Shown piece after piece: positions 54,058-62,417 of a DNA stretch of 64,000 nt. The notes under the pieces are model-generated. The model was not told the origin of the DNA, did no database searches, and worked only from the letters and a program-made list of their open reading frames with translations. The stretch lies in contig NZ_FOLQ01000002.1 in the NCBI RefSeq assembly GCF_900112365.1, positions 744,001 through 808,000 of the forward strand. The letters run 5' to 3'. Every line of letters begins with the position of its first letter. Positions within the stretch are counted from its first letter, which is position 1. The translations under genes and the position numbers were made by a program. Origin of the DNA: Spirosoma endophyticum (GTDB lineage: Bacteria; Bacteroidota; Bacteroidia; Cytophagales; Spirosomataceae).

Positions 54058-54356
54058 GCCTGGTGGGGTCTATAAAGCAGCAACACCACTACGTTGCCTG
54101 CCCCATGAATCAGACCGATCCGTTTGGCGCGTGTAGAGGCCGGGATCGCCAACCAGTCAATCCAGCCGGGAACCGCAGCTACCATACCGACAATAAGTCC
54201 AGCTGTAATCATCCAGTAAGCCACCCGAATCATATCCGGGTTGTCATTTAGTAAATACGCCCCATCGAAGATGACGGAAGTCGCCAGCAGACCCATCGGA
54301 AAAACAATGAGAATTGGATGAGCCGGATGCGCAGCCAGTTTTGCTTTACTTTCCAT
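54054..54356 (-). CDS. Shortened DUF2231-like membrane protein
   Basis: A 100-residue protein with AHPAHPILIVFPMGLLATSV (the HP-hydrophobic start of DUF2231) and GMVAAVPGWIDWLAIP. The family usually has four membrane helices and 140 or more residues. Here the product ends after the third helix (GNVVVLLLYRPHQA). The missing C-terminal helix suggests truncation. It is followed by, and overlaps, the 103-residue gene. Confidence 0.6.
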   Translation of the reverse strand: MESKAKLAAHPAHPILIVFPMGLLATSVIFDGAYLLNDNPDMIRVAYWMITAGLIVGMVAAVPGWIDWLAIPASTRAKRIGLIHGAGNVVVLLLYRPHQA

Positions 54357-54458
54357 GCCTTTACAGTTTAACTGACTAACCGCTCGTCGGCTTGGGTGGT
54401 TGGAAAGGCCCGGCTATAGTGAGGTAAAGGGAAGCGCAGCCTTGCGGAGATCCTAAAA

Positions 54459-54491
54459 AAACAGGCCATTTCGTAACGAAATGACCTGTTT
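54459..54491. terminator. Hairpin terminator after the DUF4142 gene
   Basis: AAACAGGCCATTTCG pairs with CGAAATGACCTGTTT around a three-base loop with one G-T type mismatch. Runs of A on the left and T on the right make it suit both strands. It separates the DUF4142 gene (reading toward it) from the DUF2231-like gene. Confidence 0.65.
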
Positions 54492-54560
54492 TTGCTCAAT
54501 AAATTATGCCTTCGAAAAGGAAAATATAAATGCCGCGTGGCTAATTTACTTCAGCTTGAT

Positions 54561-55190
54561 TTACATCTTACCCTCAATCTGCTGGGCTACTTTCAAATGT
54601 GTTTTTACGAGCGGATGGGCGGCTTTGCCGATTCCTTTCAAGCTGGCATCCGATGCCGTCGACTCAACCGTTGACATCACTTTGTCGAGTTTTTGATGGC
54701 CTTTTACTCCGCTTTCATCCATGTACATTTTGTCCAGCGATGCGCCGGAAGCGCCCTGTAATTTAGTGATCATGGCCTGCGTCTCGGCGTCGGGTCCCGA
54801 TGGTAACGTAACGCCTTTGGCACTGGCAATCTCCTTTAATTTTGCCGACAGGCCGGTTTGCTCATCAACTTCGGCCTGCGCAAATTGACGTACTTCCGGG
54901 CTGCTGGCTTTTTGTACCGCCACCCGACTGATTTCCAGTTGCATCATGCCGCCTTTCGCAACTTCCATCATCAGGTTCTGATCGGCGCTGGAGAGCTTGG
55001 CCGGAGTTGCCGGGACCGCACTTACAGCGGCTGCCCCTTTCTGATTCTGGCTATCGAAGTTAGCCTTGGTTTCCTTACCGATCATGTTGGTCGTACCGGC
55101 ATTCATACTCCCGCTGTTCTGTTGAGCGAACGTAGCGCCTGTTGTAATCAGGGCCAACATCAGGCCCAGGCTCATTGATTTGGGTTTCAT
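54561..55190 (-). CDS. Exported DUF4142 protein
   Basis: About 209 residues from MKPKSMSLGLMLALITTGAT (signal peptide ending near TFAQ). The DUF4142 body has EVAKGGMMQLEISRVAVQKA, QFAQAEVDEQTGLSAKLKEI and the C-terminal HPLVKTHLKVAQQI. This is a four-helix ferritin-like family found in the periplasm of stress-tolerant bacteria; function is not settled. The conserved His pattern is reduced here. Terminator at 54459. Confidence 0.85.
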   Translation of the reverse strand: MKPKSMSLGLMLALITTGATFAQQNSGSMNAGTTNMIGKETKANFDSQNQKGAAAVSAVPATPAKLSSADQNLMMEVAKGGMMQLEISRVAVQKASSPEVRQFAQAEVDEQTGLSAKLKEIASAKGVTLPSGPDAETQAMITKLQGASGASLDKMYMDESGVKGHQKLDKVMSTVESTASDASLKGIGKAAHPLVKTHLKVAQQIEGKM

Positions 55191-55370
55191 AACGTGCACT
55201 AATTTCTTTTGAATTAAGATAATGATTTGCTGGGTCTAACGCCTTGTTCTTTGCGTTTGTTTAGGATTGTGTTGTCCTTACAGATAAAGCATTATGATCG
55301 GGCCGTTGCCTAATTTTTGCGTCAATTACCAGCCAGAAACAGAAATAGACACCCGTTGCCTGGCAATGAG

Positions 55371-55390
55371 TCGACAAGGTATAGACAACT
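55371..55390 (+). repeat. Distant copy of the dispersed GACAA motif
   Basis: TCGACAAGGTATAGACAACT matches 17 of 20 positions of the copy at 7870-7889, although the two sites are 47 kb apart. It lies between a stress-protein gene and a decayed gene. Confidence 0.5.
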
Positions 55391-55440
55391 GAACGAGCAA
55401 GCTACTCCACTTGTAGTTCAGGCTCCCGGAACGGATCAAG

Positions 55441-55851
55441 TTGTGTAATAAGGGGCAGTTGAACGGGCTTGCCCGTCAAGGTCAGTCCAGCCTACGACGC
55501 TCAGCCGTTGCTGCTCAAGGCTCGTTAACAGGGTTGGTCACTACGTCTGTGTTCAACATTAAGGCAGCTTGTGATTGGGCAAAACCCGCACGGATAATGC
55601 AGGTGATGAACTGTCCGTACGGGTTTTGAGAAATCCAGCGAATGAAACGGCATTGGTAGAGATTGCGGAACTGAAAATCAATCAATTGGAATGCAATTGT
55701 ACGATGCCTGTGGTCGATCAATCGGGCAGGCGACCATTCAGAAAGCCGGACGTTCAGAACGACAACGCGTCGACCTTCGGCAGCAGGTACCCTTCTGTTG
55801 CACACAACCGTAAACGATCAGCTCCAAACGGTGAACTTGATGAAGCAGTAA
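55441..55851 (+). pseudogene. Decayed C-terminal end of a type IX-secreted surface protein
   Basis: Three reading frames together spell a Bacteroidetes type IX sorting domain. One frame gives ELSVRVLRNPANETALVEIA, the next gives LYDACGRSIGQATIQKAGR and SERQRVDLRQQVP, and the last gives LLHTTVNDQLQTVNLMKQ with a stop at 55849-55851. At least two frameshifts separate them. The sequence before it may come from Ig-like repeats of the same protein. No start or export signal remains. Confidence 0.7.
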
Positions 55852-55863
55852 GGTATAAGCTTC

Positions 55864-56997
55864 TTACGTCCAGTAGAGTACTGGTGCGTTTGGGAAACGC
55901 TTCTGCCACTCGGCGTAAAAGAAAGCCTTCATTTCCTTCATCTCCTCGGGGCGATACACGTACTTAGTACCACCGAACTTGTTGCGCTTCTCAGCACGCG
56001 TCGCTTCGTCCATTTCCAGCGATGTGTTCGGGTACCACTGCAACAATACGTCTTTCGAGCCAGGCGTAAAGCGGTGGCTAATGAACTCAACGTTCATGTC
56101 GCTGGGGAAATCGATGACCTCGGCGATGCGGTCGAGCAGGGCTGTGTACTGTTCGCGCCAATCGGGAATGGGCATGATGGGCGCAATGACCAAGCCAATC
56201 GGGTAGCCACCACCGCCCAACTCCTTCGGCAGAGCCAGTTTTCGTAGCGCCTGCAACCGGGCCTCTACCGAAGCCGTGCCACCCTCCAGACGCCGGGCTA
56301 CTATGTCAGCGTTGAGGCTGAAGCGGGCGCGGGTATGCCCGTTATGGGGGAGGTCGAGCAGGCTGTCTACCAAGTCGTACTTGGACACAAAACGCAGATG
56401 ACCCATCGGCCGCGTTCCGTAATATCGGATGCACTCGGCCAGACCACCGGTCAGGTGCTCGATGCCCAGTACGTCGGTGTAGCAGCTAACCTCGAAGGTG
56501 GTTGGTCGGTTCGCGTCATTGCCCTGCCAGCTCCGGTTGGGTGGGTAAGTACCTTCGTAGGTAGCCGTTTGGGCGAGCATCTTAGGTAGGTTCGCATAGG
56601 CCCGCACGACGGGTGGACCAGCCAGACTACCGGCTAAATAACAGTAGTGGCAGTGGGCCGGGCAGCCTTCGGCCAGATTCATCTGCCAGTCAGCCGAAGG
56701 GGGAATGGGCTGGAGTTTGAAGGCGCTCGGTGGCGCGTTCACAATGGCTAAGGTATTTTTGGCAATACGGTACGTCTCGCGCTCATCCGCCCCACGCAGC
56801 CCGGTGATGCGGTTATTTTTGGCGATTTCAATGGGCAGGTCGAGGGCTGAAATGCGCTCGTAGATGGCCTGACCATAGGGCTCTTTGAGGGCATCGGCCG
56901 TAAAAACGACCCGCTTGGGCATCCACAGACGAGGTGACTTGATCAGGGACTGAACGGCTGGTTTAACCGACGAAAGGGGCATTGATTCAGGCATCAT
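55864..56997 (-). CDS. Spore photoproduct lyase family radical SAM protein
   Basis: A 377-residue radical SAM enzyme with AEGCPAHCHYCYLAG, the CxxxCxxC iron-sulfur motif, and the family start RLWMPKRVVFTADALKEPY. Spore photoproduct lyase repairs 5-thyminyl-5,6-dihydrothymine lesions; relatives in non-spore-formers occur but their substrate is less clear. Later residues (NVEFISHRFTPGSKDVLLQW) match the family's C-terminal part. It sits alone after the decayed surface-protein gene, in opposite orientation. Confidence 0.85.
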   Translation of the reverse strand: MMPESMPLSSVKPAVQSLIKSPRLWMPKRVVFTADALKEPYGQAIYERISALDLPIEIAKNNRITGLRGADERETYRIAKNTLAIVNAPPSAFKLQPIPPSADWQMNLAEGCPAHCHYCYLAGSLAGPPVVRAYANLPKMLAQTATYEGTYPPNRSWQGNDANRPTTFEVSCYTDVLGIEHLTGGLAECIRYYGTRPMGHLRFVSKYDLVDSLLDLPHNGHTRARFSLNADIVARRLEGGTASVEARLQALRKLALPKELGGGGYPIGLVIAPIMPIPDWREQYTALLDRIAEVIDFPSDMNVEFISHRFTPGSKDVLLQWYPNTSLEMDEATRAEKRNKFGGTKYVYRPEEMKEMKAFFYAEWQKRFPNAPVLYWT

Positions 56998-57183
56998 AAC
57001 GGAGTAGAAGAGCGGGTAACTACTGAGCCGAAAGGCGCGTTACCCGTATAGATTTATAACATAACTAGCCCTTGAATAGCTCCCGTATTAAGTAAATAAT
57101 ATGACTTTATAAGAGATTGATTATGAGTAATTTATAATATTATTAGGGGTTGATTTTGCTATTTTTTAACGTGCCTGATACGG

Positions 57184-57290
57184 CTCCGGTGTTTCCGCAA
57201 TTCAAGAAAATAGAACCCATTGTGCAGCACTATAAACGTAGTGCCGCATACCTTAACGCGGGTTCTACTTTTTACCTACTCTTGCCGGAG
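57184..57290. ncRNA. Nested-hairpin element 1
   Basis: Three nested arms are visible. CTCCGG (57184) pairs with CCGGAG (57285), TAGAACCC (57211) with GGGTTCTA (57260), and TGCAGCACTA with TAGTGCCGCA around a short loop near 57233-57238 (one mismatch). It lies in a 590-base stretch without a protein gene. A structured RNA or a palindromic mobile remnant are both possible; transcription is not shown. Confidence 0.4.
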
Positions 57291-57371
57291 TTTCACGGAT
57301 GAAAGAAGGCATTGGCTGGAGATGTTATGAGGTATGTTCTGGTTTGGCATTCTGACCGGACTGGCGTACCT

Positions 57372-57458
57372 GTGAGGGCTATTAGTTCAAGGGCCTCTGG
57401 CCCATTTTAACCATATCTGGTTGTCTGCGGCCAGAGACCGTTAAAAAATAGCCCTCAC
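57372..57458. ncRNA. Nested-hairpin element 2
   Basis: Outer arms GTGAGGGCTATT (57372-57383) and AATAGCCCTCAC (57447-57458) pair perfectly. Inner arms CTCTGGCC (57395) and GGCCAGAG (57429) also pair. The element is 87 bases long with 12-bp ends, like a small palindromic element or a structured RNA, 80 bases from element 1. Confidence 0.4.
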
Positions 57459-57588
57459 GTATTTCTACTGAAGCATTTAGCCTTTTAAAACCTGCAAGAT
57501 CCGTTTTTGCAATGCATAAGTTGAAAAGTTACTACTGTCATTCAGGTGATCCGTCGGTTGTGAAAAATATACTGGGTTAACTACCGCT

Positions 57589-57882
57589 TTAGCTTGAAGG
57601 GCGTCCGGGGACTGGATAAATGGGCAGTACATCCTGATCCCGCAAGAATTGATACTGACTCCGGCATAGATTAAGCCACTGGCTCAGCTCCAAGGGTTTA
57701 ACCAGATAATAGCTGGTATGGGCTCGGTAAGCCTGCTGAACGTCCGCAGGGGCAGCCGATGAACTCATGACCAGCGTTGGAATCTGCTGATGACCACTCA
57801 ATAACTGATGAATATCAGCCAGTAAGCCCAATCCATCCGCTCGATCGGGTAGATATAGATCCTGTAATAGCCAATTGGTCAT
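57589..57882 (-). pseudogene. Truncated receiver domain (lacks N-terminal half)
   Basis: The frame starts directly at the phospho-acceptor strand (WLLQDLYLPDRADG) and continues through IPTLVMSSSAAPADVQQAYR and YYLVKPLEL to a variant tail. The first two strands, including the acidic pocket, are missing, and a stop lies just upstream in frame. The Asp and the Lys are intact, but without the pocket the domain should not be phosphorylated. A remnant of the local single-domain receiver family. Confidence 0.7.
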
Positions 57883-58321
57883 CGATCTACCCTGCTATGT
57901 AAACGCCGGATTCGGTTGATGGTTTATCTGTCAGGTTACAAGTAAGCCTACGGTCTGCTAATACGGATATCATTTCTACGTAACGGGTTGGCAATGGAAC
58001 ATCTCCCGGAAGGGGCCTACTACGGCCTAGCAGCTTTTAACGTTTAACCCGTTGTAAATCAGGAAGGAATTAGCTTGATGAATTGTGGGGACTGCGCTGC
58101 CCTCATTAGGAAGCAACCGGTAGCAGAGTCGCCTGACTTGCTTAATTGAAATGCCATTAAAAGGTATTGTGTGGACCGTTTTCTCACTAAGACCTGCTCC
58201 TCAGGCTTAGTTTTTCTAATCCACTAGTTAGCCACTTACAGAGTTGATCAGGGAGGTTGCTACGTAAAAAGGTAGTTACTTGCTGGCTTTAAAAACCCTA
58301 TGCTAACCTGCTGACACACAG
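57883..58321. other. Gap without recognisable gene before the TetR gene
   Basis: About 440 bases with no supported ORF. The TetR promoter should lie in its right half. I see no clear palindromic operator. Confidence 0.4.
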
Positions 58322-58990
58322 ATGGACACAAATCAACGCAATCGAGCCGCTACGACCCGGCGCATCGTGGACGCTTTGGAGCAAATTCTTAGTACCGATG
58401 GGCTTGAAGGCGTTGGTGTCGGGACCATTGCTGAAAAAGCTAACGTGAGTAAAGTACTCATTTATCGCTACTTCGGGGGCATCGAAGGCTTACTGGAATA
58501 TTATGTGCGGCTGGGACGGCTGGTACCACACCTCACGTCTGCCCTGCTGGAACAGATACAGCCCGTTCATCCACAGGATCTGGCCACCATCTGGTCAACT
58601 CAGGTGCTGAAACTCTTTCGTCAGTTTCGGGCGTCCCGTCCAGCTCGTCAGCTACTCAAAGCTACCGTGAAAGAGAAGGACCCCAGAGCCGAGACAATCA
58701 GTAAAAATCTGGATAGTGAACTTACCAGCCTGGTTGAGCAACTGCCTTTTGTGGAAGGCGGTGATCACCTGGCAGCCTCGGCGGTCATTCTGAGTGCTTT
58801 GTCGTACCTGACGATTCAGGCTCAAAACGACCGGCCTGTGGTTGGTATCGATCTGCGGAGTGAAGAAGGCTGGCAACGAATTGAAGAAGCTGTCAAGTTG
58901 ATTTACACCGCGTTGAATAAAGTGGCCATGGAATCTTCCACGACCCGGATGGTCCTTAAACCAGCCAGTGTAGTACCTGGCCTCTGGTAA
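58322..58990 (+). CDS. TetR-family transcriptional regulator
   Basis: A 222-residue regulator. The N-terminal HTH reads RIVDALEQILSTDGLEGVGV, then GTIAEKANVSKVLIYRYFGG, the TetR signature with YRYF in the recognition region. The C-terminal part is helical with no recognised ligand motif. No obvious target operon adjoins it; the nearest genes on both sides are receivers and the 175-aa family gene. It may regulate itself. Confidence 0.9.
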   Translation: MDTNQRNRAATTRRIVDALEQILSTDGLEGVGVGTIAEKANVSKVLIYRYFGGIEGLLEYYVRLGRLVPHLTSALLEQIQPVHPQDLATIWSTQVLKLFRQFRASRPARQLLKATVKEKDPRAETISKNLDSELTSLVEQLPFVEGGDHLAASAVILSALSYLTIQAQNDRPVVGIDLRSEEGWQRIEEAVKLIYTALNKVAMESSTTRMVLKPASVVPGLW

Positions 58991-59031
58991 GTAGGCGAGT
59001 CAAAACACTGACTGACAGGTAGTTATTTTCA

Positions 59032-59277
59032 CTACGTCTGGGGCAACGGGAATGCTTCGAGCCATTCTTTAGGCTTCGCGGGTTTGACGATATATGAATT
59101 GCCGGAGTAGTTAAATATGTCTCCCATATCGTCGGAATCAGCAGACCGACTCAGGACAATTGCTGGGATTTGCTGATAAATCCGATGGGACTTCAGGCAT
59201 TGTAAAACGCTCAGTCCTGCTTTCGCACTCGGTAAGTGTAACAAAATCAATTTGGGTAAGTCGTCGAGATGATACTA
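59032..59277 (-). pseudogene. Truncated receiver domain with His in place of the phospho-acceptor Asp
   Basis: Reads LDDLPKLILLHLPSAKAG, IPAIVLSRSADSDDMG and NSYIVKPAKPKEWLEAFPLP. The N-terminal half is missing, and the Asp of the LLxDLxLP motif is His. Only non-ATG starts exist (for example TTG at 59250), and a stop lies just upstream. Its 5' end overlaps the start of the divergent 175-aa family gene, copy 2. Confidence 0.65.
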
Positions 59278-59793
59278 TTTGTCAATGGAGTTAACGACGG
59301 GATTTCATGTACTGATGTTGGATTCTGGGTTAGCGATCATGAGTCGGCATTCGAGCAATTGACCCAATTAGTAGCGGATGACTGGGTGCTGCAGGAAGCC
59401 ACCGTTGTCGATGGAGCGGACCGCCTGACTGTGCCCATTGATGCCTTTGACGGCCAGCCGATCCAGGTGCATATCCGGGCTTTACAACGGCAGTGGCAAC
59501 TGCTCCTGTCCAGCCAGCCGCTACCACCCAACAGGCTTTGCGATCAGCAACTGAAAAGTTGGTATATGCAATTGGAGGCCTACTATGATGATATGCTTAC
59601 GTATCTCGGGAAAATGATCTCGATGCTGGAAATGAGAAAGACGTTACTGGCTACTTACTCCGATGAATTTATAAAAACTCGTTTGGGCAGGCAGTGCAAG
59701 GCATTGCTTGATATTAACCGTCGGATGTTCAAACAGATAAAAGCAAGCCGTCAAAAAAACAGGCTCCGACTAAGCCAGATCGAGGATGAATAA
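59269..59793 (+). CDS. Unrecognised 175-aa family protein, copy 2 (paired with a receiver remnant)
   Basis: A 174-residue paralogue of the protein at 50001-50528: same length, same start (MILF), and matching blocks such as ESAFEQLTQLVADDWVLQEA, AFDGQPIQVHIRALQRQWQ and YYDDMLTYLGKMISMLE. The C-terminal part is helical. As with copy 1, a minus-strand receiver lies next to it, here truncated and divergent. No known domain is recognised. The repeated neighbourhood suggests a signalling partner or target of those receivers. Confidence 0.7.
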   Translation: MILFVNGVNDGISCTDVGFWVSDHESAFEQLTQLVADDWVLQEATVVDGADRLTVPIDAFDGQPIQVHIRALQRQWQLLLSSQPLPPNRLCDQQLKSWYMQLEAYYDDMLTYLGKMISMLEMRKTLLATYSDEFIKTRLGRQCKALLDINRRMFKQIKASRQKNRLRLSQIEDE

Positions 59794-59937
59794 AGTTGCC
59801 GTTCGCGTTCTGATACGTTCGAGGGGCAACTAACCGGGCCATTGCCTAATTGCCATGCCGATTCATTAGCCTACTGCGTAACGTACCTGGTTAAGCTGAT
59901 TAGTTATCTTCCTGAGTGCAAAACTAAATCAGTAAAC

Positions 59938-60834
59938 ATGGTATCAACAGACCTTACTCAACTTCAGGACCCGCGCCAGCAGTACCCGGCGCCCCCCTAC
60001 GATCAGCAACAACCGATAGATCCTCCCGGTCAGGACGCGCAGATGAACCCCAAGCCCGATTATGGCGAACAGTCCTACAAGGGCAGTGGCAAGTTAACGG
60101 GCCGTAAAGCGCTGATTACGGGAGCTGATAGTGGTATTGGCCGGGCTGTAGCTCTGGCATTTGCCCGCGAAGGAGCCGACGTATTGATTTCCTATCTTAA
60201 AGAAGAAAAGGACGCGCAGGAAACGGTACGGTTGGTAGAAGAGTCGGGCTGCAAGGCGCTGGCCATAAAAGGGGATATTCAGGACGAAACACATTGTCAG
60301 CAACTGGTTCAGCAGGCCATTGACGAATGGGGCCAGTTGGATATTCTGGTCAACAATGCCGCGTTTCAGAGGACGCATCAGAAAATCACCGAGATGCCTT
60401 CCGATGAGTTTGAGCAGACATTCCGCACCAACGTCTTTTCAATGTTTTATTTGTGCAAAGCCGCCATGCCACAGATGAAGCCCGGTAGTTCGATCATTAA
60501 TACGACATCGATTCAGGCTTATCAACCCAAATCCCAATTGCTGGCCTATGCCGCGACCAAAGCCGCGATCGCTAACTTCACCAAAGCACTGGCCGAAGAG
60601 GCTATGGAAAGTGGAATTCGGGTCAACGCTGTAGCGCCCGGCCCGGTATGGACGCCCCTGATTCCGTCGACAATGCCTCCTGAACAGTTCAAGAAATTCG
60701 GAGACGAAAGTTACCTCAAACGGGCGGCTCAACCGGTTGAGCTGGCGCCCGTTTATGTCTTGCTAGCCTCGCAGGAAGCGAGTTATATTACCGGGATGAT
60801 TTATGGCGTAACGGGTGGCAAACCCATGGTGTAG
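59938..60834 (+). CDS. SDR-family oxidoreductase (general stress protein 39 type)
   Basis: About 298 residues from MVSTDLTQLQDPRQQYPAPP. The Pro/Gln-rich N-terminal extension is typical of the GSP39/YhdF group. The Rossmann motif is ALITGADSGIGRAVALAFAR. The catalytic set is Ser in INTTSIQAY and YAATK with its Tyr and Lys. NNAA is also present. NAD(P)H-dependent; substrate unknown. An upstream in-frame ATG (59842) adds 32 residues that look unlike the family and is not used. Confidence 0.9.
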   Translation: MVSTDLTQLQDPRQQYPAPPYDQQQPIDPPGQDAQMNPKPDYGEQSYKGSGKLTGRKALITGADSGIGRAVALAFAREGADVLISYLKEEKDAQETVRLVEESGCKALAIKGDIQDETHCQQLVQQAIDEWGQLDILVNNAAFQRTHQKITEMPSDEFEQTFRTNVFSMFYLCKAAMPQMKPGSSIINTTSIQAYQPKSQLLAYAATKAAIANFTKALAEEAMESGIRVNAVAPGPVWTPLIPSTMPPEQFKKFGDESYLKRAAQPVELAPVYVLLASQEASYITGMIYGVTGGKPMV

Positions 60835-60858
60835 CGGTTTTCTGACTTTTCCTGCCGA

Positions 60859-61230
60859 ATGACCTTATGGTTAGTCAATCCAGAACGTCAATACAGGCTT
60901 ATGATTCTCGGTGCTGACGCGGACTTAGAACCGCTGTTGGAACGTATTGGCGATGCCTACTACGTATGGCTGGGCGAGGCTTCGCATGGAACACACGATG
61001 CTGATACGCCAGCCGATGTTCTGGACGTACAGCTCGGCAATTTCGTAGTTGGCCAACCTGGATGTGGGGCAACTACTAAATTGCCGAGCTGGCCAACTGG
61101 ATGCGTCAGCACAACAGCCGAACGGCGAAAAAGGCTGGTTATTACGGCCTCAATGTATTCAGTCTGTGGGAATCGGTGGAGACGCCCATCAGGTGTTGCA
61201 GCGACAGCACGACCCTAAGCCGTTCCGCTA
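60859..61230 (+). pseudogene. Decayed erythromycin-esterase family gene
   Basis: One frame gives DLEPLLERIGDAYYVWLGEA followed by SHGTHD, the family's N-terminal active-site segment. Another frame gives FRSWPTWMWGNY, a stop, then IAELANWMRQHNSR and AGYYGLNVFSLWESVE; both halves match Ere proteins. A third gives VLQRQHDPKPF. Two frame changes, an in-frame stop and missing middle parts show it is not functional. Confidence 0.7.
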
Positions 61231-62004
61231 GTGCCGCATCGGTGAAGCATGACCATGGCCGGTCTGAGCGGTCTTGTCGATTTTCAATTGTCGAATGTCA
61301 CCCTGTTGCCAGGCATTGGCATCGGGTTGTATGATCGGAGTCGGGATGTCGGCCCGCTTTTTCTTTTTTTCCTCGCTGGAAATGTTGAATCGTTTATCCC
61401 GGTCAGCCACCAGTTTTGGATCAAGCATGCCGTCTTTGGTGAAGCCCATCATTACTAATGGATGGCCCGTGGGCAGGGTTAAATCCTGGTCCGTATGCCA
61501 GGTATGAAAAGTCTTGCCGTAAGTAGAGACTAATTTTTCCATCAGTTCATGTTCCGCTACGTCGGGAATGCCAGGAGCAATCAATTCTCCCGACTTCACT
61601 TCATAAACATGGCTATGCCAGAGCTTCTTTTCCTCTGCGGGCAGTGTTTTAAATAGCTTTTCGGAGACAATGTACTCAACCCCCATGATTTTGGCATTCT
61701 CCCCATTGCCATCGTAAATAACGCACTGGGTCAAATCCTCATTGATGGGGGTGCAGTAGTGATGCGCTTCCATCTGCATGGTAGGATCACCGTTGTAAAA
61801 ATGAAACCCATCCAGATACATGTTCAGTTTTACCAAGGGTGTTTTCTGCTGAAGTAAATCCGCTCCGGCTTCCAGTGCCTTCGTCTTTGTCGTTTTTTCG
61901 ACACCCGGCGATTGAACATTCGACGAGGTATTGTTGCCACCGCATCCCTGAAACAAAAGGAAAGTCAGGAGCAATAGAGCATAGTGGGACGTAGCGTTTA
62001 TCAT
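61228..62004 (-). CDS. DUF1264 (oil-body-associated protein, OBAP-like) lipoprotein
   Basis: A 258-residue protein with a lipobox (HYALLLLTFLLFQGC). The body has LDGFHFYNGDPTMQMEAHHY, KKLWHSHVYEVKSGELIAPG and LPTGHPLVMMGFTKDGML, which match DUF1264/OBAP proteins, known from plant seed oil bodies and also present in bacteria. The many His residues could bind metal. The C-terminus is charged (RDKRFNISSEEKKKKRADIP). It is convergent with the decayed esterase. Confidence 0.85.
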   Translation of the reverse strand: MINATSHYALLLLTFLLFQGCGGNNTSSNVQSPGVEKTTKTKALEAGADLLQQKTPLVKLNMYLDGFHFYNGDPTMQMEAHHYCTPINEDLTQCVIYDGNGENAKIMGVEYIVSEKLFKTLPAEEKKLWHSHVYEVKSGELIAPGIPDVAEHELMEKLVSTYGKTFHTWHTDQDLTLPTGHPLVMMGFTKDGMLDPKLVADRDKRFNISSEEKKKKRADIPTPIIQPDANAWQQGDIRQLKIDKTAQTGHGHASPMRH

Positions 62005-62417
62005 GAGTTTGCTGGCTTTACGAACTTAACCTGGGGTGCAAAAAGAACAGCATGGAAAACCGCGTTTAGTGAGAAAATGGACTCTTCAATCGGCTCCTGG
62101 CGCCATACTTTCCTGCCATTGACAGCTACCTGTTCGTTAGGCCCGTACTCTTAAACTTTCGGTATTCTCTTGTTAGAATTTACAGACGATAGGTTGGATA
62201 AACCTGTTCTTCTCCAAAGAAGAGTTACTTGATTATACTAATCAGAACAGCTAATTGAAGAAGCGGAAACAGGTCTGGTTTTTCATTTCAACGTATAGCC
62301 ATATTATTAAACTTGGTGTCTAAAAACGAGCGGGCTGAAAAGCAGCTTCGCTTGCGCCACCAGCATAGGCTCAAATAGCAAAACCAGTCAGCAACCGAAG
62401 ACCACATCCGGAGCGAT
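62005..62417. other. Gap without recognisable gene
   Basis: About 410 bases with no supported ORF; it should hold promoters for the OBAP-like gene (minus) and the small ORF at 62418 (plus). Confidence 0.4.

Noticed and set aside
55515..55805. Minus-strand 96-codon ORF over the type IX remnant
   Set aside because: The plus strand carries the recognisable sorting-domain motifs; the minus frame is a shadow.
57589..57882. Calling this a complete response regulator
   Set aside because: The N-terminal half with the acidic pocket is missing and a stop precedes it in frame.
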